This document shows, piece after piece, positions 26,896 through 34,508 of a stretch of 64,000 nucleotides of DNA. This stretch comes from Octadecabacter sp. SW4 (GTDB lineage: Bacteria > Pseudomonadota > Alphaproteobacteria > Rhodobacterales > Rhodobacteraceae), in NCBI RefSeq assembly GCF_008065155.1, contig NZ_CP042819.1, positions 1,178,001-1,242,000 on the forward strand. The letters are read 5' to 3'. The notes under the pieces are model-generated. The model was not told where the DNA came from, searched no databases, and saw only the letters and a list, made by a program, of their open reading frames with translations. Each line of letters opens with the position of its first letter. The stretch's first letter is position 1. A program made the position numbers and the translations under genes.

Positions 26896-28059
26896 ATGAA
26901 CGTCTTTCACCCAGCGTCCGAAGATAGACCATCGCTGGCAGAGGCGCGAACGGCGATCTGTGTGCCAAGGCTGGGCGACGCCCGCGGCGCGTTCCAACTG
27001 TTCGTCGAGGGGGACGTTCTTTTTGATGCGATGATTGCGGCGATCGAACAGGCGACCGAGGCGATCTCGATGGAATCCTACATCTTTGCCGCCGACGAGG
27101 TTGGCGCGCGCTTTGTTGCCGCGCTCGCGGCCAAGGCCCGCGCTGGTCTGGACGTTCGGGTGCATCTCGATGCCTTTGGGGCCGGTCAGCGAAAATTCGG
27201 CAAATTCAGGCGGGAACTGGAACAGGGCGGGGTGCAGTTTCGCTGGTTCCGGCCCTTGGACATGCGCCATCCGCTGCGATATTTCCAACGCAACCACCGC
27301 AAGCTGTTGGTTGTGGATGGGCGGACCGCGTTTCTGGGTGGGTTCAACATCCGCCGGCTGAACTCGCGGCGATTGCACGGCCCGGCCCGTCAGCGCGACA
27401 CGCATCTGCGTGTGCTGGGTCCGTTGGCCGCGCTTGCGACGCGCCACTTTGACAGGCTTTGGCACGACGCACGCCCGCTTCCCGCCAGTGCCATCCCCGA
27501 AGAGGCCGAGGGGATCGAAGGGTTGCTGGTGCCAAGCTATTCGCGGCACTGCCAAAAGCGGCTGGCCTGCCTGCACGCGGGGCTGATCGACATGGCCCAA
27601 AGCGAGGTTTATCTGACCTCCCCCTATTTCGGTCCGGGCAGCGTGGTTGACCGTGCACTTCAGGTTGCCGCGCGCCGTGGCGTGGACGTCCGTCTGCTTG
27701 TTCCGCGCAAGAGCGATCCCTTGGTCGCGGGATGGGCGACGCGGGCGGCCTATGGGCAGCTATTGTCAGCGGGCGTGCGGATTTACGAATATCTGCCCCG
27801 CCCCCTGCATGCCAAGACATCGGTGGTTGATGCGGCCTGGTCGATTGTCGGATCGGCGAACCTTGATTACCGCAGCCTTTTCGTGAACCAGGAGCTGGTT
27901 CTGGTCGCGCGCGACCACGTTCTGGCCGGGAAATTGCAGGCGCAATATGTGACCGACCTTGCGGCTGCCAGGGAAATCACCCTTGCGGACTGGCACCGCC
28001 GGGGCTGGCGCGCGCGGCTGTTCGAGGCCGTCGGATGGGCCGCGCGGCGGCTGCTGTAA
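26896..28059 (+). CDS. Phospholipase D-type protein, cardiolipin synthase-like
   Basis: 387 residues with two HKD motifs: His134-Arg-Lys136-LLVV-Asp141 and His305-Ala-Lys307-TSVV-Asp312, each followed by the usual G(G/S)xN (GGFN, GSANLDYRS). This is the ClsB-like group lacking N-terminal membrane helices. It would transfer phosphatidyl groups to make cardiolipin or a related lipid. It starts 50 bases after the CBS-BON gene, with a weak ribosome site. It fits the lipid-remodelling theme of this region. Confidence 0.9.
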   Translation: MNVFHPASEDRPSLAEARTAICVPRLGDARGAFQLFVEGDVLFDAMIAAIEQATEAISMESYIFAADEVGARFVAALAAKARAGLDVRVHLDAFGAGQRKFGKFRRELEQGGVQFRWFRPLDMRHPLRYFQRNHRKLLVVDGRTAFLGGFNIRRLNSRRLHGPARQRDTHLRVLGPLAALATRHFDRLWHDARPLPASAIPEEAEGIEGLLVPSYSRHCQKRLACLHAGLIDMAQSEVYLTSPYFGPGSVVDRALQVAARRGVDVRLLVPRKSDPLVAGWATRAAYGQLLSAGVRIYEYLPRPLHAKTSVVDAAWSIVGSANLDYRSLFVNQELVLVARDHVLAGKLQAQYVTDLAAAREITLADWHRRGWRARLFEAVGWAARRLL

Positions 28060-28062
28060 CCT

Positions 28063-28108
28063 GCGATACCCGGCACTTGCCAGCCGCGATACCCGCCATT
28101 TTTCCAGA
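28063..28108 (+). repeat. Two 23-base imperfect direct repeats
   Basis: GCGATACCCG-CA-TT-CCAG occurs twice with a 23-base period, just upstream of the ECF-type promoter at 28112. The period, about two helical turns, would suit binding of a regulator, but nothing else supports this. Confidence 0.4.
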
Positions 28109-28111
28109 CCC

Positions 28112-28137
28112 TGTAACGTTTTGCGCCGGCGCACGTC
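28112..28137 (+). promoter_or_regulatory. ECF-type promoter of the Cys-rich peptide gene
   Basis: TGTAAC-N16-CGTC followed by TATAG. CGTC ends 31 bases before the ATG at 28169. It shares TGTAACGTTT with the sigma autopromoter. Confidence 0.8.
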
Positions 28138-28168
28138 TATAGAGTGAAACCACAAAAGGGAGGTCCAG

Positions 28169-28336
28169 ATGGACGACCGTTCAACGTTGCAGACACAAGA
28201 CACAACCACGCACGCCGGATCGGGATGCTGTGGCGGCAAAGCCGAGGCGCAACCGCAAGCCACCGCCACACCGCCCGTTGCCCAGGACGACGACCGCGAA
28301 CCCGTAAAGTCGGGCTGTTGCTGTAGCCAGAATTAG
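28169..28336 (+). CDS. 55-residue Cys-rich peptide, probable metal binder
   Basis: A small hydrophilic protein with cysteine clusters: GSGCCGGK near residue 20 and KSGCCCSQN at the very end, separated by a Pro/Ala/Asp-rich linker. There is no signal peptide. GGGAGG lies five bases upstream of the ATG, and an ECF-type promoter is 31 bases away, so it is very likely expressed. The CC/CCC pairs resemble soft-metal-binding peptides (metallothionein-like or copper chaperone-like), fitting co-control with a metal-efflux ATPase. I do not recognise a named family. Confidence 0.8.
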   Translation: MDDRSTLQTQDTTTHAGSGCCGGKAEAQPQATATPPVAQDDDREPVKSGCCCSQN

Positions 28337-28450
28337 GGCGACGCGACTGCAGGATGGGTGTCCTGCGCCGATCGGGCGTTCATCCTGAATTGCAAATGCC
28401 CAGAGCGCGGTCGCGCTCTGGGTTGATCGGCGGCAAGAAAGGAAAAAGCC

Positions 28451-28816
28451 ATGTTGCCTCTCCTCTATTTCACAGCCATTGCGGCGATCCTTTTTTTGGC
28501 CCTGCGCATGACCTGCGGCGCCTGCGTGATGGGCGCAGATACCGGATCAACCCATCCACGCATCCCCGTTGTGCCGCTGGGCTGGGCGCTCAGCCTGTTC
28601 CTGTTGGCGACCTACCTTGTCTGCGTCGCCTTCGATCTGATCTTTCCGGGCTACGCGATGTATCAGACATGGTCCGGTCTGCTGCCCGGTTTCGTTTGGT
28701 TGACACCGGCGGGCTTTCTCATTGGGCTGGTCGAAAGCTTCCTTTATGGCTGGTATGCCGCGCTGATCTTTGGCGGGCTTTACAACGCCTTCGCGGCCCG
28801 GGGCGTGCGGGCGTGA
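28451..28816 (+). CDS. DUF5676-like small membrane protein
   Basis: 121 residues with three to four membrane segments. The C-terminal block LVESFLYGWYAALIFGGLYN and LLPGFVWLTP recall the DUF5676 family of small membrane proteins of unknown function, often found near metal or stress genes. The first helix carries a CGAC motif (RMTCGACVMGAD, about residues 19-30), unusual in a membrane helix and possibly metal-binding. AAAGGAAAAAG lies upstream. It follows the Cys-rich peptide at 114 bases. Confidence 0.7.
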   Translation: MLPLLYFTAIAAILFLALRMTCGACVMGADTGSTHPRIPVVPLGWALSLFLLATYLVCVAFDLIFPGYAMYQTWSGLLPGFVWLTPAGFLIGLVESFLYGWYAALIFGGLYNAFAARGVRA

Positions 28817-28974
28817 TCGCCCTTCCTGCGTAAAGGCAGACGGTTGCGCCAGATCGCGTGTGGCCTATACTCGGCCCACGCAATCGGCGCTGGAATTCTT
28901 CCCAAGCTTGAAAAAAGGCGCAGGGCCAAAGCGGTGCGCGTGATAATTGAACAAACACCTTGAAGGAGAATCCA

Positions 28975-29451
28975 ATGAGACTATCCGTACAAATTCTTGC
29001 AACCACAGCCGCACTGTTCGGCGCGGTTCCCGCAATTGCTGATAGCGACGGCACGAATACGGGAATAGCTATTGCGACCGGTCTTGTGATACCGCAGTTC
29101 GATGCCGTCGAAGGGCGCGCGCTTTTTGCATCCAAAGGCTGCGTCGTGTGCCACGCGATCAACGGGGTCGGTGGCGTGGATGCCCCGCCGCTGGATGCAG
29201 AATACATGGACCTGCCGATGAACCCGTTTGAATTTGCGGCGCGGATGTGGGCCGGTGCGGAATCGATGGTGGAATTGCAGCGTGACGAGCTGGGCGACGT
29301 GATCTACCTGACCGGTGAGGAACTGGCGTCCATCATCGCATTCGTGCACGATCCCGAGGAGCAGGCAATATTCTCCGAGGCCGATATTCCCGAAGAAATC
29401 GAAGCAATGATGGTTCACGCCGAGGAAGAAGAGGACGACGATCACGACTAG
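28975..29451 (+). CDS. Secreted c-type cytochrome with acidic tail
   Basis: 158 residues with a Sec signal peptide (about 1-22, ending AIA) and a single heme site Cys56-Val-Val-Cys59-His60. A Met-containing loop (MDLPMNPFEF) could supply the sixth ligand. The C-terminus is extremely acidic (EEEEDDDHD). It is a soluble periplasmic electron carrier of class I type; its partner is unknown. The start at 28975 has AAGGAG; a TTG 15 bases upstream is also in frame. It lies upstream of the broken permease. Confidence 0.88.
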   Translation: MRLSVQILATTAALFGAVPAIADSDGTNTGIAIATGLVIPQFDAVEGRALFASKGCVVCHAINGVGGVDAPPLDAEYMDLPMNPFEFAARMWAGAESMVELQRDELGDVIYLTGEELASIIAFVHDPEEQAIFSEADIPEEIEAMMVHAEEEEDDDHD

Positions 29452-29533
29452 GGCCTGTCGTTAGCTGGTGGCCTCGCGTCAGGGGCCATTGGCCAACAAA
29501 AACGGAATTCCGAAACAGGCAGGACAGATCGCG

Positions 29534-30858
29534 GTGCAACAAGACCAAATGAAAAGTGACTACCGCGAAGGCTCGATCAGCCTTGGCGGTGCGGTGGCGA
29601 TGGGCACGGGTGTGATGATTGGCGCCGGAATTTTTGCGCTGACCGGCCAGATCGCGCAGCTTGCCGGGCCGCTCTTTCCCATGGCCTTCGTGCTGGGGGC
29701 GATCGTGACGAGCTTCAGCGCCTACAGCTACATCAAGATGTCCAATGCCTGGCCCTCGGCGGGGGCATCGCGATGATCTTGCAGAAATGCTATGGATCGG
29801 GGGCGGTTGCGGCAGGCGCGGCGGTGTTGATGGCGCTGAGCATGGTGATCGCACAAAGCCTTGTGGCGCGGACCTTCGCCACCTACGTCCTGCGCCCGTT
29901 CGATATCACCTCGGGGCTGCTGATCCCCGTTCTGGCGGTCTTGGTGATCGTGTTTGCGTTCCTCGTCAATATCGCCGGGAACCGCTCTGTCGGGCTGTTT
30001 TCGCTGATCATGGCGGCGATCAAGATTGGCGGCATCGCGCTTTTTGGTGTCGCAGCACTCTGGACAAGCGGGTTTCAGTTCGCCGCCGCGTCAGAGACAG
30101 CCGAGTCCTTTGGCGTCGTGGGCTTCATCGCCTCTGTTGCGCTGGCGATCCTTGCCTTCAAAGGGTTCACCACAATCACCAACAGCGGCGGTGAAATCAC
30201 CGATCCCCACCGTAACGTGGGCCGCACGATCATGATCTCGATCGCGATCTGCGTCGTGGTCTATCTGCTGGTGGCCTTTGGTGTGGGCGCGAGCCTGACA
30301 ATTGATGAAATCATCGCCGCCCGCGACTATTCGCTGGCGCAGGCCGCCGAACCCGCCCTTGGGCAGGTCGGATTTTACCTGACCGTCTTGCTGGCGGCCG
30401 TGGCCACCGCGTCGGGCGTTCTGGCCAGCGTGTTCGCGGTGTCGCGGATGCTGACCATGCTGACCGACATGAAGATGATCCCGCACAGCCACCTTGGCAT
30501 GTCCGGGGCGATCCAGCGCCACATGCTGGTCTATACGGTCGTGATCGCCTCGGCGCTGGCGGTGTTCTTCGATCTGGGCCGGATCGCTTCGCTGGGCGCG
30601 TTTTTCTATCTCATCATGGATATGGCCGTGCATTGGGGTGTCTTCCGCTACCGGCGCAAGGAGGTCGGGGCCGCGCCCGCGATCTTGCTGACGGCGCTTG
30701 CACTGGACGCCGTGGTTCTGGTGGCCTTTACCGCGATGAAACTGGAACGCGATCCCGCCATTGTGCTTTATGCGGCCATCGGAATCGCTGCGGTTTTTAT
30801 CATCGAGCGTATATATCTGTCGCGCTGGTTGGCACCCGAAGCCGCACATGACCACTGA
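29534..30858 (+). pseudogene. APC-family amino acid permease split by a frameshift
   Basis: The N-terminal part (REGSISLGGAVAMGTGVMIGAGIF) ends at a TGA at 29774-29776. The C-terminal part, from 29773 in another frame (ILQKCYGSG...), runs to 30858 with about ten membrane segments. Adding one G to the G-run at 29761-29765 restores PSAGGIAMILQK, the family's normal sequence, and gives one permease of about 440 residues. So this is a single-base deletion, a phase-variable G-run, or a sequencing error. The start is probably GTG at 29534 (AGGA upstream) or ATG at 29549. It overlaps nhaA by 11 bases. Confidence 0.85.
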
Positions 30859-32017
30859 TGCAACGGCGCGCCGCTTGCCGCTGCATCAGGGTCGGCGGGC
30901 AGGGATCGCAATGCTTGTCGCCATTGCCCTTGGCATGGCCGCTGCAAACTCGCCTCTGTCGGGCCTCTACGGCTTCATCCACCACTTTCCGCTGCGATTG
31001 GGCATTGCGCCCATCGTGATCGACGCGCCGCTGATCGACTGGATCAATCAGGGTCTTCTGGTCGTTTTTTTCTTTCACATCGGTCTTCATACCAAACAAG
31101 AGATGACAACAGGTGTGCTGGCCGCGCGGGGGCGGGCGATATTGCCAGCGGTGGCGGCGTTCGGCGGCATGGTTGTGCCGGCCGTGATCTTTCTGGCCTT
31201 CAACGCAGGCGAACCCGACGCGATGCGCGGCTGGGCGATTCCGATTGCGACGGATGTGGTTCTGGTGCTGGGCCTGATGTCGTTTCTGGGCGCGGCGGTG
31301 TCACCGGGTCTGCTGGCCTTCGTCACGGCCGTGGCAATCTTTGACGATCTGGGCGCGGTGCTGGTCATCGCCTTGTTTTATGGCGAGGCAGAGTTGGGCT
31401 GGTCGCTTGCCCTTGTCGCCATCGCGCTTGTCGGGCTAGGGATATTGAACCGGCGTGGCAGCAAGACAGGTGCTTTTTACCTGCTCTTGGGCACCCTGCT
31501 ATGGATCGGTCTTGTCGTGTCTGGCCTTGAAGGGGCCGTGGCGGGGGCCATTACCGGGCTGGCGCTGCCACTCTCGGCATTCAAGCAGCGCACCGTCGAA
31601 CGGGTTGAATATCGCATCGCACCCTTGGCGCTCTTCGTCGTCGTTCCGATTTTCGCGTTCTTCAATGCGGGGGTGCCGCTGGCATTCGCCTCCGAAAGTT
31701 GGTTGACCGACACGGTCGTGCTTGGGGTCGTTCTGGGCCTCGTGATCGGCAAGCCCCTGGGTGTCGCCCTGGGAACGGGGCTTGCGCTATGGGCCGGGCT
31801 GGGCACCCTGCCGTCCAAGACCTCCTTGCTGGATACCCTGTGTGCTGCGTTTTTTGCTGGCATCGGTTTCACGATGAGCCTGTTTATCGTCACCGCCGCG
31901 CTTGATGATCCCCTGCGCGCCGACCCGGCAAAGGTTGCCGTCATTTTGGGGTCAAGCGTTTCCGCTGTCCTTGCCAGCTTCGCGCTCTTGGCGTTGCGGC
32001 GCAGACGTTTGCCCTGA
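30848..32017 (+). CDS. nhaA: Na+/H+ antiporter NhaA
   Basis: 389 residues, the normal NhaA length, with about 12 membrane segments. NhaA hallmarks are PIATDVVLVLG (Asp of helix IV) and AVAIFDDLGAVLVIALFY, with the adjacent Asp-Asp pair that carries Na+ and H+. GFTMSLFI near the C-terminus is also typical. It exchanges internal Na+ for external H+ to control pH and salt. The ATG at 30848 lies within the last codons of the permease; the longer frame to 30761 is not needed. Its last 66 bases overlap the convergent channel gene. Confidence 0.94.
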   Translation: MTTDATARRLPLHQGRRAGIAMLVAIALGMAAANSPLSGLYGFIHHFPLRLGIAPIVIDAPLIDWINQGLLVVFFFHIGLHTKQEMTTGVLAARGRAILPAVAAFGGMVVPAVIFLAFNAGEPDAMRGWAIPIATDVVLVLGLMSFLGAAVSPGLLAFVTAVAIFDDLGAVLVIALFYGEAELGWSLALVAIALVGLGILNRRGSKTGAFYLLLGTLLWIGLVVSGLEGAVAGAITGLALPLSAFKQRTVERVEYRIAPLALFVVVPIFAFFNAGVPLAFASESWLTDTVVLGVVLGLVIGKPLGVALGTGLALWAGLGTLPSKTSLLDTLCAAFFAGIGFTMSLFIVTAALDDPLRADPAKVAVILGSSVSAVLASFALLALRRRRLP

Positions 32018-32476
32018 CATGTCCTGCGATGTTCCATCCGGAAGCATGCAGGGCTGCCAGACCCAAAGGCGGTTCATCATCGCGTAAAGAAACGAGGCCG
32101 ACCAGGCGATCAGCAATAGGCCGATCAGCGCCTCGACCCCCGTCAGAAACCGCAGATGCCCGATGGGAAAGATGTCGCCGATGCCCAGAGACGTATAGGT
32201 GATTGCCGAAAAGTAGTAGTAGTCGAGCATCGTCTTGATCGGCTCTCCGGCAAATGTTCCCAGGTTCAACCCGCGCTCTGCCAGGGCAAAGGCAATGGCG
32301 AACACGCCAACTTGCAGCATATGCACAACAAACAGCAGGGTCAAAACCGCCAGAACACGCATCGAGGGCCACATCGGGACGCGCGCCATCCCGCCACTGC
32401 ACCACTTGAGCGCGGTCAGATGCATCACGGCGGTCACCAGAAATGCAAGCAGGGACAGGACAATTGAAAGAATCAA
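31952..32476 (-). CDS. Two-TM ion channel protein
   Basis: About 174 residues from a TTG start at 32476. Two or three N-terminal helices are followed by a pore segment TYTSLGIGDIFP (filter SLGIGD, related to the TxGYGD of K+ channels) and a final helix. This is the Ion_trans_2 group of small bacterial channels. TTG is preceded by AGGA at seven bases. An ATG at 32545 is also in frame but its GGGAGG sits directly against it, too close to work well. The 3' end overlaps nhaA on the opposite strand by 66 bases. Confidence 0.78.
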   Translation of the reverse strand: MILSIVLSLLAFLVTAVMHLTALKWCSGGMARVPMWPSMRVLAVLTLLFVVHMLQVGVFAIAFALAERGLNLGTFAGEPIKTMLDYYYFSAITYTSLGIGDIFPIGHLRFLTGVEALIGLLLIAWSASFLYAMMNRLWVWQPCMLPDGTSQDMSGQTSAPQRQEREAGKDSGNA

Positions 32477-32593
32477 ATTTGGGTTCCTCGTGTTTGATTG
32501 GGGGCGACTATAGACGTCGTTGGCGCTGTCAAACACAGCTGTCATCCTCCCATCTTGGGCGTGATGTCTGGTGGCACTCGTTCTGCAAGGCCG

Positions 32594-32608
32594 TGGACTC
32601 CTAGTCCA
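32594..32608. promoter_or_regulatory. Perfect inverted repeat, likely TetR operator
   Basis: TGGACT-CCT-AGTCCA sits 20 bases before the start of the TetR gene at 32628. TetR regulators usually bind a palindrome over their own promoter, so autorepression is likely. Confidence 0.55.
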
Positions 32609-32627
32609 ACCACTGGTATGATGCGTT

Positions 32628-33263
32628 ATGGCACCAATGAGACGATTCCAGAATGTCGCGCCCGAAAGGCGCAGCGCGATCCTTGATGCGGGCGCGGCCG
32701 AGATTGCCGAACACGGGTTGGGCGGGGCGTCGATCAATCGCGTGATCGCAGCTGCGGGCCTCAGCAAATCGTCCTTCTATCACTATTTCGAGGGCAAGGA
32801 TGACCTTTACGGCGCAGTCACGCAGCGCGCCCTTGATCAGCTTTTGGCGGCGATGGTGCCACCTTCGCTGCCCACGAATACAGATGAATACTGGTTGATG
32901 TGGGAAGGGATTTACAGCGGATTTCTGCGCCGCCAGTTGGCCGATCCGGTGCTGGCGGCATTGAACTGGAGCGCGATACAGTCCCGCGCCGATGGCACGC
33001 CACATCCGGCGCTGGATATTTTGGCGGGGCAGATGCGCCAATGGCTGTCGGCGATGATCGCGCAGGGGCAGGCGCTGGGCGCGGTGCGGACTGACCTGCC
33101 GCAAGACCTGTTGCTGGATGCGACCTTTGGGATGCTTGAAGGTGGTGACCGCTGGTTCGCGAGCCACTGGGACGACATGGCCGAAGACAAGGTAGACCCC
33201 GCCGCGGCGCGCATTGTGCGCCTGTTGCGTGATCTGACCCAACCGAGAGGAGATACCAAATGA
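32628..33263 (+). CDS. TetR-family transcriptional regulator
   Basis: 211 residues. The N-terminal helix-turn-helix (ERRSAILDAGAAEIAEHG...INRVIAAAGLSKSSFYHYF, about 13-56) is classic TetR. The C-terminal ligand pocket is unlike any I recognise. Its stop overlaps the start of the next gene (ATGA), so it is co-transcribed with the small membrane protein that it may control. A perfect palindrome precedes it. Confidence 0.92.
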   Translation: MAPMRRFQNVAPERRSAILDAGAAEIAEHGLGGASINRVIAAAGLSKSSFYHYFEGKDDLYGAVTQRALDQLLAAMVPPSLPTNTDEYWLMWEGIYSGFLRRQLADPVLAALNWSAIQSRADGTPHPALDILAGQMRQWLSAMIAQGQALGAVRTDLPQDLLLDATFGMLEGGDRWFASHWDDMAEDKVDPAAARIVRLLRDLTQPRGDTK

Positions 33264-33718
33264 CAGATGTGACAATCATCCCCGACCGAAGCTTTGCCCG
33301 CCCGCTGAAACTGGCGATCCTGTTTTCCGTGCTGGGCGAGGCGGTGATCCTGCTGGTATGGGGCTTTTACCTGTTCCCCGAAGGCAGTTGGTTCAACAAG
33401 TTCATGTGGACCATTGTCTATTGCGGCCTCGGCATGGGCGGGGCCTTTGGGTCGGTTGTGGCACTTGGCCTGTTGGACCGGGTCGATGGCTGGCCTACGG
33501 TGGTGCTCAGCGCGCTGCTGTCAACGGTGATGCTTGGCCTGTTCTGCAACACGCTTTGCCTGCGGCTCGACATGACATTCGGCTATTTCGGCGCGCAGGG
33601 CGCGGGGCTGTTGTTCATGGCCAACGGCATCGCCATGTCCGCCATCGGCGGCGCGGTTCTGGGCTGGATGACCTTTACCGACACGGGACAGGCGTTTGGC
33701 CCCGCGTGGTTGAAATGA
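33260..33718 (+). CDS. Four-TM membrane protein coupled to TetR
   Basis: 152 residues with about four hydrophobic helices (around 18-38, 48-70, 78-98, 112-138). GAGAGGAGATACCA gives a good ribosome site within the end of the TetR gene. No family recognised. Coupling to the regulator suggests a resistance or stress function responding to the TetR ligand. Confidence 0.7.
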   Translation: MTDVTIIPDRSFARPLKLAILFSVLGEAVILLVWGFYLFPEGSWFNKFMWTIVYCGLGMGGAFGSVVALGLLDRVDGWPTVVLSALLSTVMLGLFCNTLCLRLDMTFGYFGAQGAGLLFMANGIAMSAIGGAVLGWMTFTDTGQAFGPAWLK

Positions 33719-33722
33719 TCAG

Positions 33723-33756
33723 GGCCGGGCAAGTGGTCCGGCCGGAATGCCCGGCC
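33723..33756. terminator. Hairpin between convergent genes
   Basis: GGCCGGGC pairs perfectly with GCCCGGCC across an 18-base loop that itself contains CCGGCCGG. It lies between genes ending at 33718 and 33772. Confidence 0.55.
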
Positions 33757-33771
33757 GGGCCAAAGCAAGGC

Positions 33772-34341
33772 TCAGGAACAGATTACCTGAGGATTGAAGG
33801 CCGCAAAAACCCCGGCCGGGTTTTCGCGTTGAACCCAGATGTGCAGGTCGTAGTGGGGGGCAAACCCGTGCGCCTCGTCGGCGTCCGTTCCCGCCGCATC
33901 GGCCATGCTATCCCAAGGCTGATCACCATACATCGGCGGATCATCATTGCCAGCCTCTGCCCAGGCAGCCTGGAAAATCAGGTTTTCAACCCCGACCAGT
34001 TCCAGCGAACCATCGGCCTGCGGTTCATACAGAAGGACCGACGGCGCGGCAAAGTCTGTGTTCATGCCGTTGCCGTTGACCGGCCCGTCGCCCGGGGGTG
34101 CCAGCCCCAGAAGGCCGGGGTGGACGTAGTGAATGCCCATTGCGCCCATTTCGGGCGGCAGGCCCTCGGCTGCGGCGCTGGTGCAATCGCCCGGTGGAGC
34201 CGGAAAGAACCCCTCGGCCAGCGCCACATTGACGTCCTGGTATTTTGCGGTTGCGGCTCGGATGGCCTCCAGCGGGTCGGCATCGGCAAGCGCTGCGCCG
34301 CCCAAGCCCCCGGCGGCGAGTATCAGAAGTGCGAGTCTCAT
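33772..34341 (-). CDS. Secreted hypothetical protein
   Basis: 189 residues from MRLALLILAAGGLGGAALADA, a clear Sec signal peptide cut near ALA-DAD. AGGGAGAG lies six bases before the ATG. The mature part has GIHYVHPGLLGL and PHYDLHIWVQRENPAGVF, with several His residues that could bind metal, and two cysteines (CTSAAAEG early, final VICS). I recognise no family. It is divergent from the ATC-hydrolase-like gene across a 167-base gap containing an inverted repeat. Confidence 0.75.
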   Translation of the reverse strand: MRLALLILAAGGLGGAALADADPLEAIRAATAKYQDVNVALAEGFFPAPPGDCTSAAAEGLPPEMGAMGIHYVHPGLLGLAPPGDGPVNGNGMNTDFAAPSVLLYEPQADGSLELVGVENLIFQAAWAEAGNDDPPMYGDQPWDSMADAAGTDADEAHGFAPHYDLHIWVQRENPAGVFAAFNPQVICS

Positions 34342-34369
34342 TGGTCTCTCCCTGATATGGACAGCCCTG

Positions 34370-34388
34370 AAATGGGACATGCCCATTT
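34370..34388. promoter_or_regulatory. Inverted repeat in a divergent promoter region
   Basis: AAATGGG-ACATG-CCCATTT is a perfect 7-5-7 palindrome, 29 bases before the secreted-protein start and 121 before the gene at 34509. It could be an operator for either gene. Confidence 0.4.
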
Positions 34389-34508
34389 TAAACATACTAC
34401 AGACCCATGCACCGATCAAGAAATGCGGGCCATCGCGATCCGAAATCCACTTCAAAATGGAAGATGGTCAATATCGCCACAGAAAAGTACGACAGGTGGA
34501 GGCTTTCA

